From Leisingera methylohalidivorans DSM 14336 (GTDB taxonomy: Bacteria > Pseudomonadota > Alphaproteobacteria > Rhodobacterales > Rhodobacteraceae), in contig NC_023135.1 in the NCBI RefSeq assembly GCF_000511355.1, positions 3,586,838 through 3,650,837 on the forward strand: a stretch of DNA of 64,000 bases. The letters are read 5' to 3'. Below are positions 46,271 to 55,820 of the stretch, one piece after another; position 1 is the stretch's first letter; each line of letters opens with the position of its first letter. Position numbers and translations under genes: made by a program. Below the pieces are notes generated by a model that was given only the letters and a program-made list of their open reading frames with translations, was not told the DNA's origin and did no database searches.

Positions 46271-46554
46271 TTGCTGCGCCCCCTTGCCCGGGCCACATCG
46301 CGGGCCAGTTCGACAGTCAGGATTTCATGGGTCACGGTATTGCGGGTCACCACCAGCCAGGACCGGTCGCCCTGCTCATGGAACCACAGCTCGCGGTGCT
46401 CGCCGGCCGGGTTGTCGCGCAGGTACAGATAGTCGTGAAACTGATCCGCCGCGTTCTCGGCCTGCCAGTCGGGCCGGTCGATCAGCGCCGCGTCACCCAG
46501 GTAGGTGAATTCCTGGCTGTCCCGCGGCCCGAGGATCGGATGGTCTATAATCAT
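46267..46554 (-). CDS. mgdB: Sarcosine oxidase-family delta subunit without zinc cysteines (probable MgdB)
   Basis: This 95-aa SoxD-like protein has GPRDSQEF (9-16), DYLYLRDNPAGEHRELWFHE (near 41) and RNTVTHEI near the end. Classical SoxD holds zinc with two N-terminal cysteines (CPxCG) and a later His/Cys pair. Here the N-terminal pair is replaced by HPILG and no cysteine occurs in the protein, so the zinc site is lost. It lies between the beta and alpha subunit genes in the usual order. Confidence 0.85.
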   Translation of the reverse strand: MIIDHPILGPRDSQEFTYLGDAALIDRPDWQAENAADQFHDYLYLRDNPAGEHRELWFHEQGDRSWLVVTRNTVTHEILTVELARDVARARGRSK

Positions 46555-46569
46555 CGTTTGCTCCTTTCC

Positions 46570-47820
46570 TCAGTGCAGGTTCGGCTGGGCGCCCTGGCCC
46601 TTTTCATCGATCATGCAGCCCTTGCGGAACCGGTCGAGCCGGTAGGCCGTGGCCACTTTGTGCGGGGTGTCCGTCGCCAGCAGATGCGCATAGCACCAGC
46701 CCGAGGCCGGGGTCGCCTTGAAGCCGCCGTAACACCAGCCGCCATTGAAATAGAGGCCATCCACATGGGTCTTGTCGATGAAGGGCGAGCCGTCCATCGA
46801 CATGTCCATGATACCGCCCCAGCTGCGCAGCATCCGCACCCGGCCCAGGCTGGGGATCAGCGCCATGCCGCCTTCCATCACGTCCTCGACAACCGGCAGG
46901 TTGCCGCGCTGCGCGTAAGAATTGTACATGTCCAGATCACCGCCAAAGACCAGGCCGCCCTTGTCCGACTGGCTGCAGTAGAAATGACCGGCGCCAAAGG
47001 TGATGACCCCGTCCAGAACCGGCTTCAGCCCCTCTGACACAAAGGCCTGCAGCACGTGGCTTTCGATCGGCAGGCGCATGCCCGCCTTCTCCATCACCCG
47101 GCTCGACGACCCGGCAACGCAGCTCGCCACCTTGTTGGCACCGATGAAACCCTTGGTGGTCTCAACACCCAGACACTTGCCGTTCTCGATCCTGAAACCG
47201 GTGACTTCGCAATTCTGGATGATGTCCACCCCGCGCAGATCCGCGCCGCGGGCATAGCCCCAGGCCACAGCATCATGGCGCACGGTGCCGCCGCGGCGGT
47301 GCAACAGGCCGCCCTTGATCGGGAAACGCGCGTTGTTGAAATTCAGGAACGGGTACATGGCGCGGACGCCCTCCACGTCCAGCAGCTCCGCGTCCGATCC
47401 GTTCAGGATCATCGCATTGCCCCGCCGCCGCGCCGCATCGCGCTGCGCGTCCGAGTGCACCAGGTTCAGAATGCCGCGCTGGCTGACCATGGCATTATAG
47501 TTGAAGTCCTGCTCCAACCCTTCCCACAGCTTCAGCGACAGCTCGTAAAACGGCTCGTTGCCGTCCAGCAGGTAGTTCGAACGGATGATGGTGGTGTTGC
47601 GGCCCACGTTGCCGCCGCCGATCCAGCCCTTTTCGATTACAGCCACATTGGTGATACCGTGCTCCTTGGCCAGGTAATAGGCCGTTGCCAGCCCATGCCC
47701 GCCGCCGCCGATAATCACCACATCGTAGCTTTTCTTGGGTTCCGGATCGCGCCAGGTCGGGCGCCATCCCTTGTGGCCCGTCAGGGCCTCCTTGATCACT
47801 TTCAGGCCAGAGTACCGCAT
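46570..47820 (-). CDS. mgdA: Sarcosine oxidase-family beta subunit (probable MgdA)
   Basis: This 416-aa FAD/FMN flavoprotein oxidises the N-methyl group. The FAD-binding VVIIGGGGHGLATAYYLA lies near 34. The motif GGTVRHDAVAWGYARG holds His182, equivalent to the histidine that binds FMN covalently in SoxB. It ends DEKGQGAQPNLH. The start MRYSGLK follows a GGTGAGGAC region; the in-frame upstream sequence looks non-coding. It is the first gene of the operon mgdA-mgdB-mgdC-mgdD (soxB-D-A-G order). N-methylglutamate dehydrogenase is favoured over sarcosine oxidase by context only. Confidence 0.85.
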   Translation of the reverse strand: MRYSGLKVIKEALTGHKGWRPTWRDPEPKKSYDVVIIGGGGHGLATAYYLAKEHGITNVAVIEKGWIGGGNVGRNTTIIRSNYLLDGNEPFYELSLKLWEGLEQDFNYNAMVSQRGILNLVHSDAQRDAARRRGNAMILNGSDAELLDVEGVRAMYPFLNFNNARFPIKGGLLHRRGGTVRHDAVAWGYARGADLRGVDIIQNCEVTGFRIENGKCLGVETTKGFIGANKVASCVAGSSSRVMEKAGMRLPIESHVLQAFVSEGLKPVLDGVITFGAGHFYCSQSDKGGLVFGGDLDMYNSYAQRGNLPVVEDVMEGGMALIPSLGRVRMLRSWGGIMDMSMDGSPFIDKTHVDGLYFNGGWCYGGFKATPASGWCYAHLLATDTPHKVATAYRLDRFRKGCMIDEKGQGAQPNLH

Positions 47821-47857
47821 TTTGTCCTCACCAACTGTCACCGACAGATTTGTTGAG

Positions 47858-47914
47858 AAATGCGGCAATTCACAGAGTGATTTCGGACACTGGCAGCGCC
47901 ATTTGCGGCACAAT
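47858..47914 (-). promoter_or_regulatory. Candidate activator half-sites before the mgd operon
   Basis: Two similar elements, AAATGCGGCAATT (47858-47870) and ATTTGCGGCACAA (47901-47913), lie 43 bases apart, about four helical turns, 38-94 bases upstream of mgdA. Spaced TGCCGCA-like sites suit an AraC/GlxA-type activator such as the one encoded at 41041-42045. Confidence 0.45.
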
Positions 47915-48093
47915 CAGGAATTCATCCATGCAGGCGCAGCATGGCATGCGGCGCAACCCCTGCGCTAAACACCACTCAAGAAACTGAATTATAATGAAAA
48001 ATGCGTGATCAACTGGAAATACAGCCGACGCGCAACCCCCACCCGGTTTGCGTCACCCGCTCCAGCATTCGCGCCATATGCGTCAAAGGCGAC

Positions 48094-48534
48094 TCACTCG
48101 GACAGATCGATCTGATCCAGCTCGTTCAGCAGGTCCAGCAGGGCCTCATAGCGCTCCGGCCCCATCTTGGCCCGGGTGCGGTTCATCAGCTCCAGACTCT
48201 CGTCAATGTTGTCGGCAATGACCCGGGTGCCCGCTTCAGAGATTTGCACCACCTGGCGGCGGCGGTCCTGCTGATCCCGCTCACGGCTGATCAGCTGCTT
48301 CTCCTCCAGTTTCTGCAGGATCCGCGTCAAACTGGGCAGCAGCAGGCAGGCCTTATCCGCAATCTGGGTCGGATCAATCGGCCCGCTCTCCTGCACCACG
48401 CGCAGAACCCGCCATTGCTGTTCTGTCAGGCCGGCGCCGCTCAGCAAGGCCCGGATCGGCCCCATCACACGCTCACGCGCCCGCAACAGCGCGATGGGAA
48501 GGGATCGGTCAGTGGCCGGCATCATCTTGGTCAT
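48094..48534 (-). CDS. hpaR: MarR-family repressor HpaR
   Basis: This 146-aa winged-helix protein has the MarR core (about 35-110) with GLTEQQWRVLRVVQESGPID, LPSLTRILQKLEEKQLISRE and the DQQDRRRQVVQISE wing. It resembles HpaR, the repressor of homoprotocatechuate degradation. It is divergent from hpaF-E-D, and a palindrome centred on AACATGTT overlaps that promoter, which fits direct repression relieved by an aromatic inducer. It is cytoplasmic and dimeric by family. Confidence 0.9.
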   Translation of the reverse strand: MTKMMPATDRSLPIALLRARERVMGPIRALLSGAGLTEQQWRVLRVVQESGPIDPTQIADKACLLLPSLTRILQKLEEKQLISRERDQQDRRRQVVQISEAGTRVIADNIDESLELMNRTRAKMGPERYEALLDLLNELDQIDLSE

Positions 48535-48590
48535 ATCCGATTATCACCGCCCTTACGGCTAAACGCAATTACCGCTTGAATTTCTTCTGC

Positions 48591-48629
48591 TTGACTGGCG
48601 CCTATTAATTTGCTAAACATGTTAAGTAA
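48591..48629 (+). promoter_or_regulatory. hpa operon promoter with HpaR-type palindrome
   Basis: TTGACT (48591-48596) and TAAACA (48614-48619) are 17 bases apart. A palindrome of the form TT-CT-AACATGTT-AG-AA (48610-48629) covers the -10. Confidence 0.7.
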
Positions 48630-48648
48630 TTCAGAAGGGATACCGGAC

Positions 48649-49040
48649 ATGCCGCACATCACCCTGGACTACTCTGCCAATATGGAGGAGCGCGCCGATA
48701 TAGCCGCGCTCTGCGGCCATCTGCGGCAGGCTGCAGCGGACACCGGCGTATTTCCTCTGGCGGGCCTCCGGGTCCGTGCCTTTGCCGCCAGTCACGTCTC
48801 AATTGCGGATGGCGGCCCGCAGCACGGTTACATCGATATTTCGATCCGCCTGCGGGCCGGCCGCGATCCAGACACCCGCAAACGCGCGGCCCAGGCAGTG
48901 TTCGAAGCGGCCCGGGCCTTCCTTGCGCCAGCGATGCAGCAGCACTCCATCGCGCTCTCGCTGGAGATGCGCGACATCGACCCGGACCTTTCTCCGAAAT
49001 GCGGCACCATCCGCGACCATATGCAAAAGGCGGACCCGTG

Positions 49041-49041
<1 letters not shown>
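48649..49041 (+). CDS. hpaF: 5-carboxymethyl-2-hydroxymuconate delta-isomerase
   Basis: This 130-aa protein of the tautomerase superfamily begins MPHITLDYSAN, so Pro1 becomes the catalytic base after Met removal. The tail IALSLEMRDIDPDLSPKCGT is typical of the CHMI family. It isomerises 5-carboxymethyl-2-hydroxymuconate in homoprotocatechuate meta-cleavage. It is the first gene of the operon, and its stop overlaps the hpaE start by one base (TGATG). The ATG at 48649 was chosen over an in-frame one at 48610 that lies in the operator. Confidence 0.92.
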
Positions 49042-50552
<1,511 letters not shown>

Positions 50553-50560
50553 GCCCGCTT

Positions 50561-50613
50561 CTTTCTGGTCAAAAAATACTCCGGGGAGCGCGAGGGGCCG
50601 GCCCCTCGCTCCC
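50561..50613 (+). repeat. Recurrent 3' motif, copy 3, with hairpin
   Basis: CTTTC, an A-run, ATACTCC and GGGGAG lie at 50561-50588. A perfect 16-bp palindrome (50592-50607), part of a longer imperfect hairpin (50584-50613), follows. It lies between hpaE and hpaD and may be a stabilising or attenuating structure. Confidence 0.6.
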
Positions 50614-50643
50614 GCCCCCGGCCCCACGCGAAAGGTTCCGACC

Positions 50644-51624
50644 ATGCCCGTCCCCGCCGCAAACCTCTATCCGCCCTTCAACATCGTCCGGCTGTCCCAC
50701 GTCGAATACGCCGTCACCGACCTTGCCGCCTCGCGCGCCTTCTACGTGGACACGCTTGGCCTTCAGGTCACGCACGAGGACGACAGCCGCATCTATCTGC
50801 GCGCGATGGAGGAACGCGGCCACCATTGCATCGTGCTGGTCAAGGCGGAGACCGCCTCGGTCGGGGTTCTGGGCTTCAAGCTTTACGATGAGCCGGACCT
50901 GGACAAGGCCGCGGAATTCTTCACCTCCCGGGATCTGCCGGTGGAATGGATCGACCGCCCCCACATGGGCAAGACCTTACGCACCCGCGACCCCTGGGGC
51001 ATCCCGCTTGAGTTCTATGTCAGGATGGACCGGCTGGAGCCGATTCACCAGAAATACAGGCTCTATAACGGGGTAAAACCGCTGCGCATCGACCATTTCA
51101 ACATGTTCAGTGCGGATGTGGACGCGGCGGTCGCCTTCTATAACGAGATGGGTTTCCGCGTCACCGAATACACCGAGGATGACGACAGCGGCCGTGTCTG
51201 GGCCGCCTGGATGCACCGCAAGGGCGGCGTGCATGACGTCGCTTTTACCAATGGTCTTGGCCCCCGCCTGCACCACACCGCCTTCTGGGTGCCGAACCCG
51301 CTCAATATCATCGACTTGCTGGACCTGATGTCGACCACCGGTTACGTCGGCAACATCGAGCGCGGCCCCGGCCGGCACGGCATTTCCAACGCCTTCTTCC
51401 TCTATGTGCGCGATCCCGACGGCCACCGGATCGAGATCTACTGCTCCGACTACCAGACCGTTGATCCGGATCTGGAGCCGATCAAATGGTCGCTCACCGA
51501 TCCGCAGCGCCAGACCCTCTGGGGCGCCCCTGCCCCGCGCAGCTGGTTCGAGGAAGGCTCGGTGTTCGAAGGCGCCACCCCGAAACCCAGCACCTTGGAC
51601 TCGCAGCCGATTATTGCCCCCTGA
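50644..51624 (+). CDS. hpaD: 3,4-dihydroxyphenylacetate 2,3-dioxygenase
   Basis: This 326-aa extradiol ring-cleavage dioxygenase of the VOC fold is built from two repeats. Metal ligands of the active repeat are visible as His in LRIDHFNMFSAD (near 155), His in LHHTAFWVPN (near 214) and Glu in HRIEIYCSDY (near 266). It opens homoprotocatechuate to 5-carboxymethyl-2-hydroxymuconate semialdehyde using Fe(II) or Mn(II). Start ATG 50644 follows AAAGG. The ring-hydroxylating hpaBC pair is not in the window. Confidence 0.9.
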   Translation: MPVPAANLYPPFNIVRLSHVEYAVTDLAASRAFYVDTLGLQVTHEDDSRIYLRAMEERGHHCIVLVKAETASVGVLGFKLYDEPDLDKAAEFFTSRDLPVEWIDRPHMGKTLRTRDPWGIPLEFYVRMDRLEPIHQKYRLYNGVKPLRIDHFNMFSADVDAAVAFYNEMGFRVTEYTEDDDSGRVWAAWMHRKGGVHDVAFTNGLGPRLHHTAFWVPNPLNIIDLLDLMSTTGYVGNIERGPGRHGISNAFFLYVRDPDGHRIEIYCSDYQTVDPDLEPIKWSLTDPQRQTLWGAPAPRSWFEEGSVFEGATPKPSTLDSQPIIAP

Positions 51625-51641
51625 TTCAACATGAGGACGGC

Positions 51642-51717
51642 GCCTGACCTTGGGGAGGCGTGAAGCGCCTTCCGTTTTGCCGGAGGCAATCCTACGGTTT
51701 GACGGGGAAGGTCAGGC
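51642..51717 (+). other. Structured spacer between hpaD and the decarboxylase gene
   Basis: A perfect 10-bp inverted repeat, GCCTGACCTT (51642-51651) and AAGGTCAGGC (51708-51717), encloses 56 bases that can form inner hairpins (GGAGGCG with CGCCTTCC, or GCCTTCC with GGAGGC, both near 51653-51687). These are mutually exclusive, as in an attenuator or riboswitch-like leader. The next ATG is 38 bases downstream. Confidence 0.6.
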
Positions 51718-51755
51718 ACGGTCCGCGCCAATTGCACAAACCTAAGGAATACGAG

Positions 51756-53168
51756 ATGAAATGGGATGACTTCTCCGCATGGGGCCGCAAGGTCGCGGAC
51801 TGGGCGCAGGACTATCACCTGACGGTGGGCGACCGCCCCGTGCGTGCCCAGTCCCGCCCCGGCGACATGCTGAACGCCCTGCCCCGAACCCCGCCCGAGC
51901 AGGGCGAGGGGATGGAAGCGATCTTTGCCGATTTCGAGACCAAGGTGCTGCCCGGCATCACCCATTGGCAGCACCCGCGTTTCTTTGCCTATTTCAACTC
52001 CAACGCCGCCGCGCCCTCGGTGCTGGCCGAATTCCTCGCCTCTGCCATCGCGCCGCAATGCATGCTGTGGCAAACCTCGCCGGCCGCGACCGAGATGGAA
52101 ACAAGGATGATGGACTGGCTGCGACAGGCGCTGGACCTGCCAGAGCAGTTTCAGGGCGTCATTCAGGACAGCGCCTCCTCCGCCACCCTGGCCGCGGTGC
52201 TGACCATGCGGGAGAAGGCCCTGAGCTGGCAGGGCAACCAACAGGGGCTGTTCGGGCAGAAGGCGCTGCGCATCTACTGCTCCTCCGAGGTCCACACCTC
52301 CATCGACCGCGCCATCTGGGTGGCAGGCATCGGCCAGCAGAACCTGATCCGGGTCCCGATCAAGGGCGACTGGCGCGGCATGGACCCGGATGCGCTGGAG
52401 GCCGCCATTCAGGCCGACATCGCCGCGGGCCACCAGCCCGCCGGCGTGATCCTGTGTGTGGGCGGCACCGGCACCGGCGCAACCGACCCGGTGGACCAGG
52501 TGCTGGATGTGGCCGAAAAACACGGCCTCTACACCCATGTGGATGCCGCTTGGGCCGGCTCCGCCATGATCTGCCCGGAATACCGCCACTACTGGCCGGG
52601 GGTGGAGCGCGCTGACAGCATCGTCTTCAACCCGCATAAATGGCTGGGCGTGCAGTTCGACTGCTCCGCCCATTTCCTGAAGAACCCGGACGATCTGGTG
52701 CAGACCCTCGCCATCAGCCCGGAATACCTCAAGACCCACGGCCATGACGGCATCATCAATTACTCCGAATGGTCGGTGCCTCTGGGCCGCCGCTTCCGCG
52801 CGCTGAAAATCTGGTTCCTGATCCGCACCTACGGCCTCGACGGGTTGCGCCAGCGGCTGCGCAACCATGTGAACTGGTCGAACCAACTGCACGAAAAGCT
52901 CAAGTCAGAGCCTGATTTCCAGATCGTGACGCCGCCGATGTGGTCGCTCTGGACCTTCCGCTATCTGCCCCAAGGTGCCACGGATCCAGACGCTTTGAAC
53001 CTCGCCTTGGTCAATGCCATCAACGACGACGGCCGCATCTACCTGACCCAGACCCGCGTCGACGGCGATCTGGTGATCCGCTTCCAGGCCGGCCAGTTCG
53101 AGACCACCGAAGCCGACGTGATGATGGCCTTCGACGTCATCACCGAAATCGCAAGGAACCTGAAATGA
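51756..53168 (+). CDS. Aromatic-L-amino-acid decarboxylase (group II PLP decarboxylase)
   Basis: This 470-aa PLP enzyme has HPRFFAYFNSNAAAPSVLAE (near 71), VDAAWAGSAMICPE (near 263) and the PLP lysine in SIVFNPHKWLGVQFD (Lys295). The family decarboxylates tyrosine, DOPA, tryptophan or phenylalanine. It lies inside the hpa operon and its stop overlaps hpaG (ATGA), so it is co-expressed with homoprotocatechuate breakdown. That suggests an upstream route, for example DOPA or tyrosine to an amine and then a phenylacetate, but the substrate is not fixed by sequence. Confidence 0.88.
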   Translation: MKWDDFSAWGRKVADWAQDYHLTVGDRPVRAQSRPGDMLNALPRTPPEQGEGMEAIFADFETKVLPGITHWQHPRFFAYFNSNAAAPSVLAEFLASAIAPQCMLWQTSPAATEMETRMMDWLRQALDLPEQFQGVIQDSASSATLAAVLTMREKALSWQGNQQGLFGQKALRIYCSSEVHTSIDRAIWVAGIGQQNLIRVPIKGDWRGMDPDALEAAIQADIAAGHQPAGVILCVGGTGTGATDPVDQVLDVAEKHGLYTHVDAAWAGSAMICPEYRHYWPGVERADSIVFNPHKWLGVQFDCSAHFLKNPDDLVQTLAISPEYLKTHGHDGIINYSEWSVPLGRRFRALKIWFLIRTYGLDGLRQRLRNHVNWSNQLHEKLKSEPDFQIVTPPMWSLWTFRYLPQGATDPDALNLALVNAINDDGRIYLTQTRVDGDLVIRFQAGQFETTEADVMMAFDVITEIARNLK

Positions 53169-54034
53169 CCCGCTTTGCCACCTACACCGCCGATGGGCAG
53201 ACCTTCTATGGCGCAGTGACGGATGCCGGCATGATCGCCCTGTCGCCGCAGTTCCCCGGCTGGCCCTCCTTACGCGAGGTGATCGCGGCAGACGGCCTGC
53301 CCGCGCTGGCAGAAGCCGCCGAGGGCAAACCCGTGACCCACAGGGATTTCACTTATGAAATCCCTGTGCCGAACCCGGAGAAAATCCTCTGCGTCGGGGT
53401 CAACTTCCCGGACCGCAACGCAGAGTACAAGGACGGCTCGGCCCAGCCCAAGCACATGTCCTTGTTTCCGCGGTTTGCGCGCTCCTTCACCGGGGCAGAG
53501 CGCCCGCTGATCCGCCCGCCGGAAAACCACACGCTGGATTACGAGGGCGAGGTCGCGGTGGTGATTGGCAAACCGGGCCGCCGCATCAAGCCGGAAGACG
53601 CCTATGCCCACATCGCGGCGCTGACGTTGTGTAACGAAGGCACCATCCGCGACTGGGTGCGCCATGCCAAGTTCAACGTCACGCAAGGCAAGAACTGGGA
53701 CAATTCCGGTTCAATCGGCCCCTGGCTGGTCCCCTTCACCGATGCCGCGCAGCTGGACAATGCCCGCATCATCACCCGCGTGAACGGAGAAATCCGCCAG
53801 GACGACACCCTTGCCCGCATGATGTTCCCGATCCGCGAGGAGATCGCCTATATCTCCACCTTCACCACGCTGCAGCCCGGCGACATCATCATCACCGGCA
53901 CCCCCACCGGCGCAGGCGCGCGCTTTGATCCGCCGAAATACCTGGTGCCCGGCGATGTGGTGGAGGTTGACGTAGCGGGCATCGGAACCCTGCGCAACAC
54001 CGTCGCGGATGAATTTGGCGAGGATGAGGCATGA
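53165..54034 (+). CDS. hpaG: Fumarylacetoacetate hydrolase-family isomerase/decarboxylase
   Basis: This 289-aa protein has the FAH C-terminal fold (about 75-285). Signature parts are ILCVGVNFPDRNAEY (near 76), DYEGEVAVVIGKPGRRI (near 124; metal Glu), FNVTQGKNWDNSGSIGPWLV (near 174) and GDIIITGTPTGAGA (near 240). It converts the oxo-heptene-tricarboxylate of the homoprotocatechuate pathway (decarboxylase and isomerase activities). It is a single-length HpaG unit, so another half may be encoded elsewhere or one protein may do both. It is coupled on both sides (ATGA overlaps). Confidence 0.88.
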   Translation: MTRFATYTADGQTFYGAVTDAGMIALSPQFPGWPSLREVIAADGLPALAEAAEGKPVTHRDFTYEIPVPNPEKILCVGVNFPDRNAEYKDGSAQPKHMSLFPRFARSFTGAERPLIRPPENHTLDYEGEVAVVIGKPGRRIKPEDAYAHIAALTLCNEGTIRDWVRHAKFNVTQGKNWDNSGSIGPWLVPFTDAAQLDNARIITRVNGEIRQDDTLARMMFPIREEIAYISTFTTLQPGDIIITGTPTGAGARFDPPKYLVPGDVVEVDVAGIGTLRNTVADEFGEDEA

Positions 54035-54831
54035 CCCCTGAACAGCATCAGGAAGCCGCCGAAAGGCTCTGCCAGGCTGAGACAACCGGCCAGCAATGCG
54101 GCCTGCTCTCGCTGGCCTATCCCGGCATGACGCTGGAGGACGCTTATGCGGTGCAACAGGCTCTGATACGGCAAAAACTGACCTCCGGGCGGCGCAAGAT
54201 CGGCTGGAAGATCGGCCTCACCAGCCGCGCCATGCAGCAGGCGCTGAACATCACCACGCCCGACAGCGGCGTGCTGCTGGACGATATGCTCTTTGAAAAC
54301 GGCGCCACCGTCCCCGCTGGCCGCTTCATCCAGCCGCGGGTGGAGGCCGAGATTGCCTTTGTCATGAAATCCCCCCTCGCAGGCGCCGACTGCAGCCGCG
54401 CGGACGTCTTGGCCGCCACGGACCATGTTGCGCCATCGCTGGAAATCCTCGACACCCGCATCCTGCGCGCGGATCCGGAGACCGGTCAGGCCCGCATCAT
54501 CACCGACACCATCAGCGACAATGCCGCAAATGCCGGTATCGTGCTGGGCAAAGAACGCCACGCGGCCGACGCCCACGACCTGCGCTGGGTGGGCGCCATC
54601 ACCTCCCGCAATGGCACGGTCGAGGAAACCGGCCTCGGCGCGGGCGTGCTGAATGATCCCGTCACCTCAGTGCTCTGGCTGGCGCGGCGGATGGCTGAAT
54701 ATGGACAACAGATCGAGGCCGGGGATATCGTGCTCTCAGGTTCTTTCATCCGCCCAATCGAATGCCCGCCGGGCACAGAAATCGCCGCCGATTTCGGCCC
54801 CTTCGGCTCAGTATCCATCACCTTCGCCTGA
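54031..54831 (+). CDS. hpaH: 2-oxo-hept-4-ene-1,7-dioate hydratase
   Basis: This 266-aa member of the FAH-related hydratase family (MhpD/HpaH) carries SGRRKIGWKIGLTSRAMQQA (near 52), IQPRVEAEIAFVMKSPL (near 100; metal-binding Glu pair) and EAGDIVLSGSFIRPI (near 229). It hydrates 2-oxohept-4-ene-1,7-dioate to the substrate of HpaI. It overlaps hpaG by four bases and is 14 bases before hpaI. Length is normal for the family (about 265). Confidence 0.92.
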   Translation: MTPEQHQEAAERLCQAETTGQQCGLLSLAYPGMTLEDAYAVQQALIRQKLTSGRRKIGWKIGLTSRAMQQALNITTPDSGVLLDDMLFENGATVPAGRFIQPRVEAEIAFVMKSPLAGADCSRADVLAATDHVAPSLEILDTRILRADPETGQARIITDTISDNAANAGIVLGKERHAADAHDLRWVGAITSRNGTVEETGLGAGVLNDPVTSVLWLARRMAEYGQQIEAGDIVLSGSFIRPIECPPGTEIAADFGPFGSVSITFA

Positions 54832-54845
54832 CAGGAGGCCTGCCC

Positions 54846-55616
54846 ATGCCCGCGCCCAAGAACACCTTCAAACAAGCCCTCGCCAAGGGCGAGCGCCAGA
54901 TCGGCTGCTGGATGAGCTTCGCTGACGGTCAGATTGCCGAGATCATGGGCACCTGCGGATTTGACTGGCTGGTGATCGACGGCGAGCATGCGCCGAACGA
55001 CATCCGCTCGATCCGCGACCAGCTGATGGCCCTGGCGGCCTCCCCCAGCCATCCGGTGGTGCGGGTGCCGGTTGGCGAAACCTGGATGATCAAGCAGGTG
55101 CTGGATGCCGGCGCCCAGACGGTCCTGGTGCCGATTGTGGAAAGCGCAGATCAGGCCCGTGAACTGGTCCGCGCCTGCCACTACCCGCCGAAGGGCTTGC
55201 GCGGGGTTGGCGCCACGGCGGCCCGCGCCACCATGTTCGGCACGGTGACGGAGTACATCCAGACCGCCGATCAGGAGGTGTGTCTGCTGGTGCAGGTGGA
55301 AAACCGTGCCGGGATGGACGCTCTGGATGAAATCCTGCAGGTCGAGGGCATCGACGGCGTCTTCATCGGCCCCGCGGATCTGTCGACAGATATGGGCCAT
55401 CAGGGCAACTCCGCGCATCCGGACGTGCGCGCAGTGATTGCCGATGCGATCAATCGGATCAGGGCTGCAGGCCTCGCGCCCGGCATCCTCGGAACCACAG
55501 AGGAAGCCGTTCAGGCATACGCGGACATGGGGGCGCAATTTCTGGCCGTCGGCATCGACGTGATGGTGCTTGCCCGCAATGCCCGCGCGCTGGCGGCACG
55601 CTGGAAGGCGGAGTAA
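54846..55616 (+). CDS. hpaI: 4-hydroxy-2-oxoheptanedioate aldolase
   Basis: This 256-aa class II aldolase of the HpcH/HpaI family has WLVIDGEHAPNDIRSI (near 40), LVPIVESADQARELVRAC (near 97), GVGATAARATMFG (near 120) and GVFIGPADLSTDMG (near 171). It splits 4-hydroxy-2-oxoheptanedioate to pyruvate and succinate semialdehyde, ending the pathway. It is the last gene of the hpa operon. The start MPAPKNTF follows ACAGGAGG. Confidence 0.93.
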   Translation: MPAPKNTFKQALAKGERQIGCWMSFADGQIAEIMGTCGFDWLVIDGEHAPNDIRSIRDQLMALAASPSHPVVRVPVGETWMIKQVLDAGAQTVLVPIVESADQARELVRACHYPPKGLRGVGATAARATMFGTVTEYIQTADQEVCLLVQVENRAGMDALDEILQVEGIDGVFIGPADLSTDMGHQGNSAHPDVRAVIADAINRIRAAGLAPGILGTTEEAVQAYADMGAQFLAVGIDVMVLARNARALAARWKAE

Positions 55617-55698
55617 CACCGCCCCTTGGGGCCCTGATAATGGACGTTCTCCCGTGCCCGCCCGCCGCCCTGGCAGAGCCAGAGCAACGGCAGCGGGC

Positions 55699-55761
55699 TT
55701 GGGCGTGGCACCGCGCGGGGCGCGGTGCCACGCCCAACGGGAGGAAGGTATTTTCAATACC
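55699..55761 (+). other. Very stable hairpin and a second small hairpin after hpaI
   Basis: An 18-bp perfect stem with a 3-base loop spans 55699-55737, the core arm being GGGCGTGGCACCGCGC (55701-55716). A 6-bp stem, GGTATT-ttc-AATACC, follows at 55747-55761. They lie between convergent hpaI and the DUF4139 gene. No U-run follows the large stem, so it may be a REP-like element as well as a bidirectional transcription stop. Confidence 0.7.
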
Positions 55762-55820
55762 CGGCGACGGGCGGGAGCGCGCCGCCAGCCGCCAGACTCC
55801 GCGCCGCGCCCGGGCGGCGA

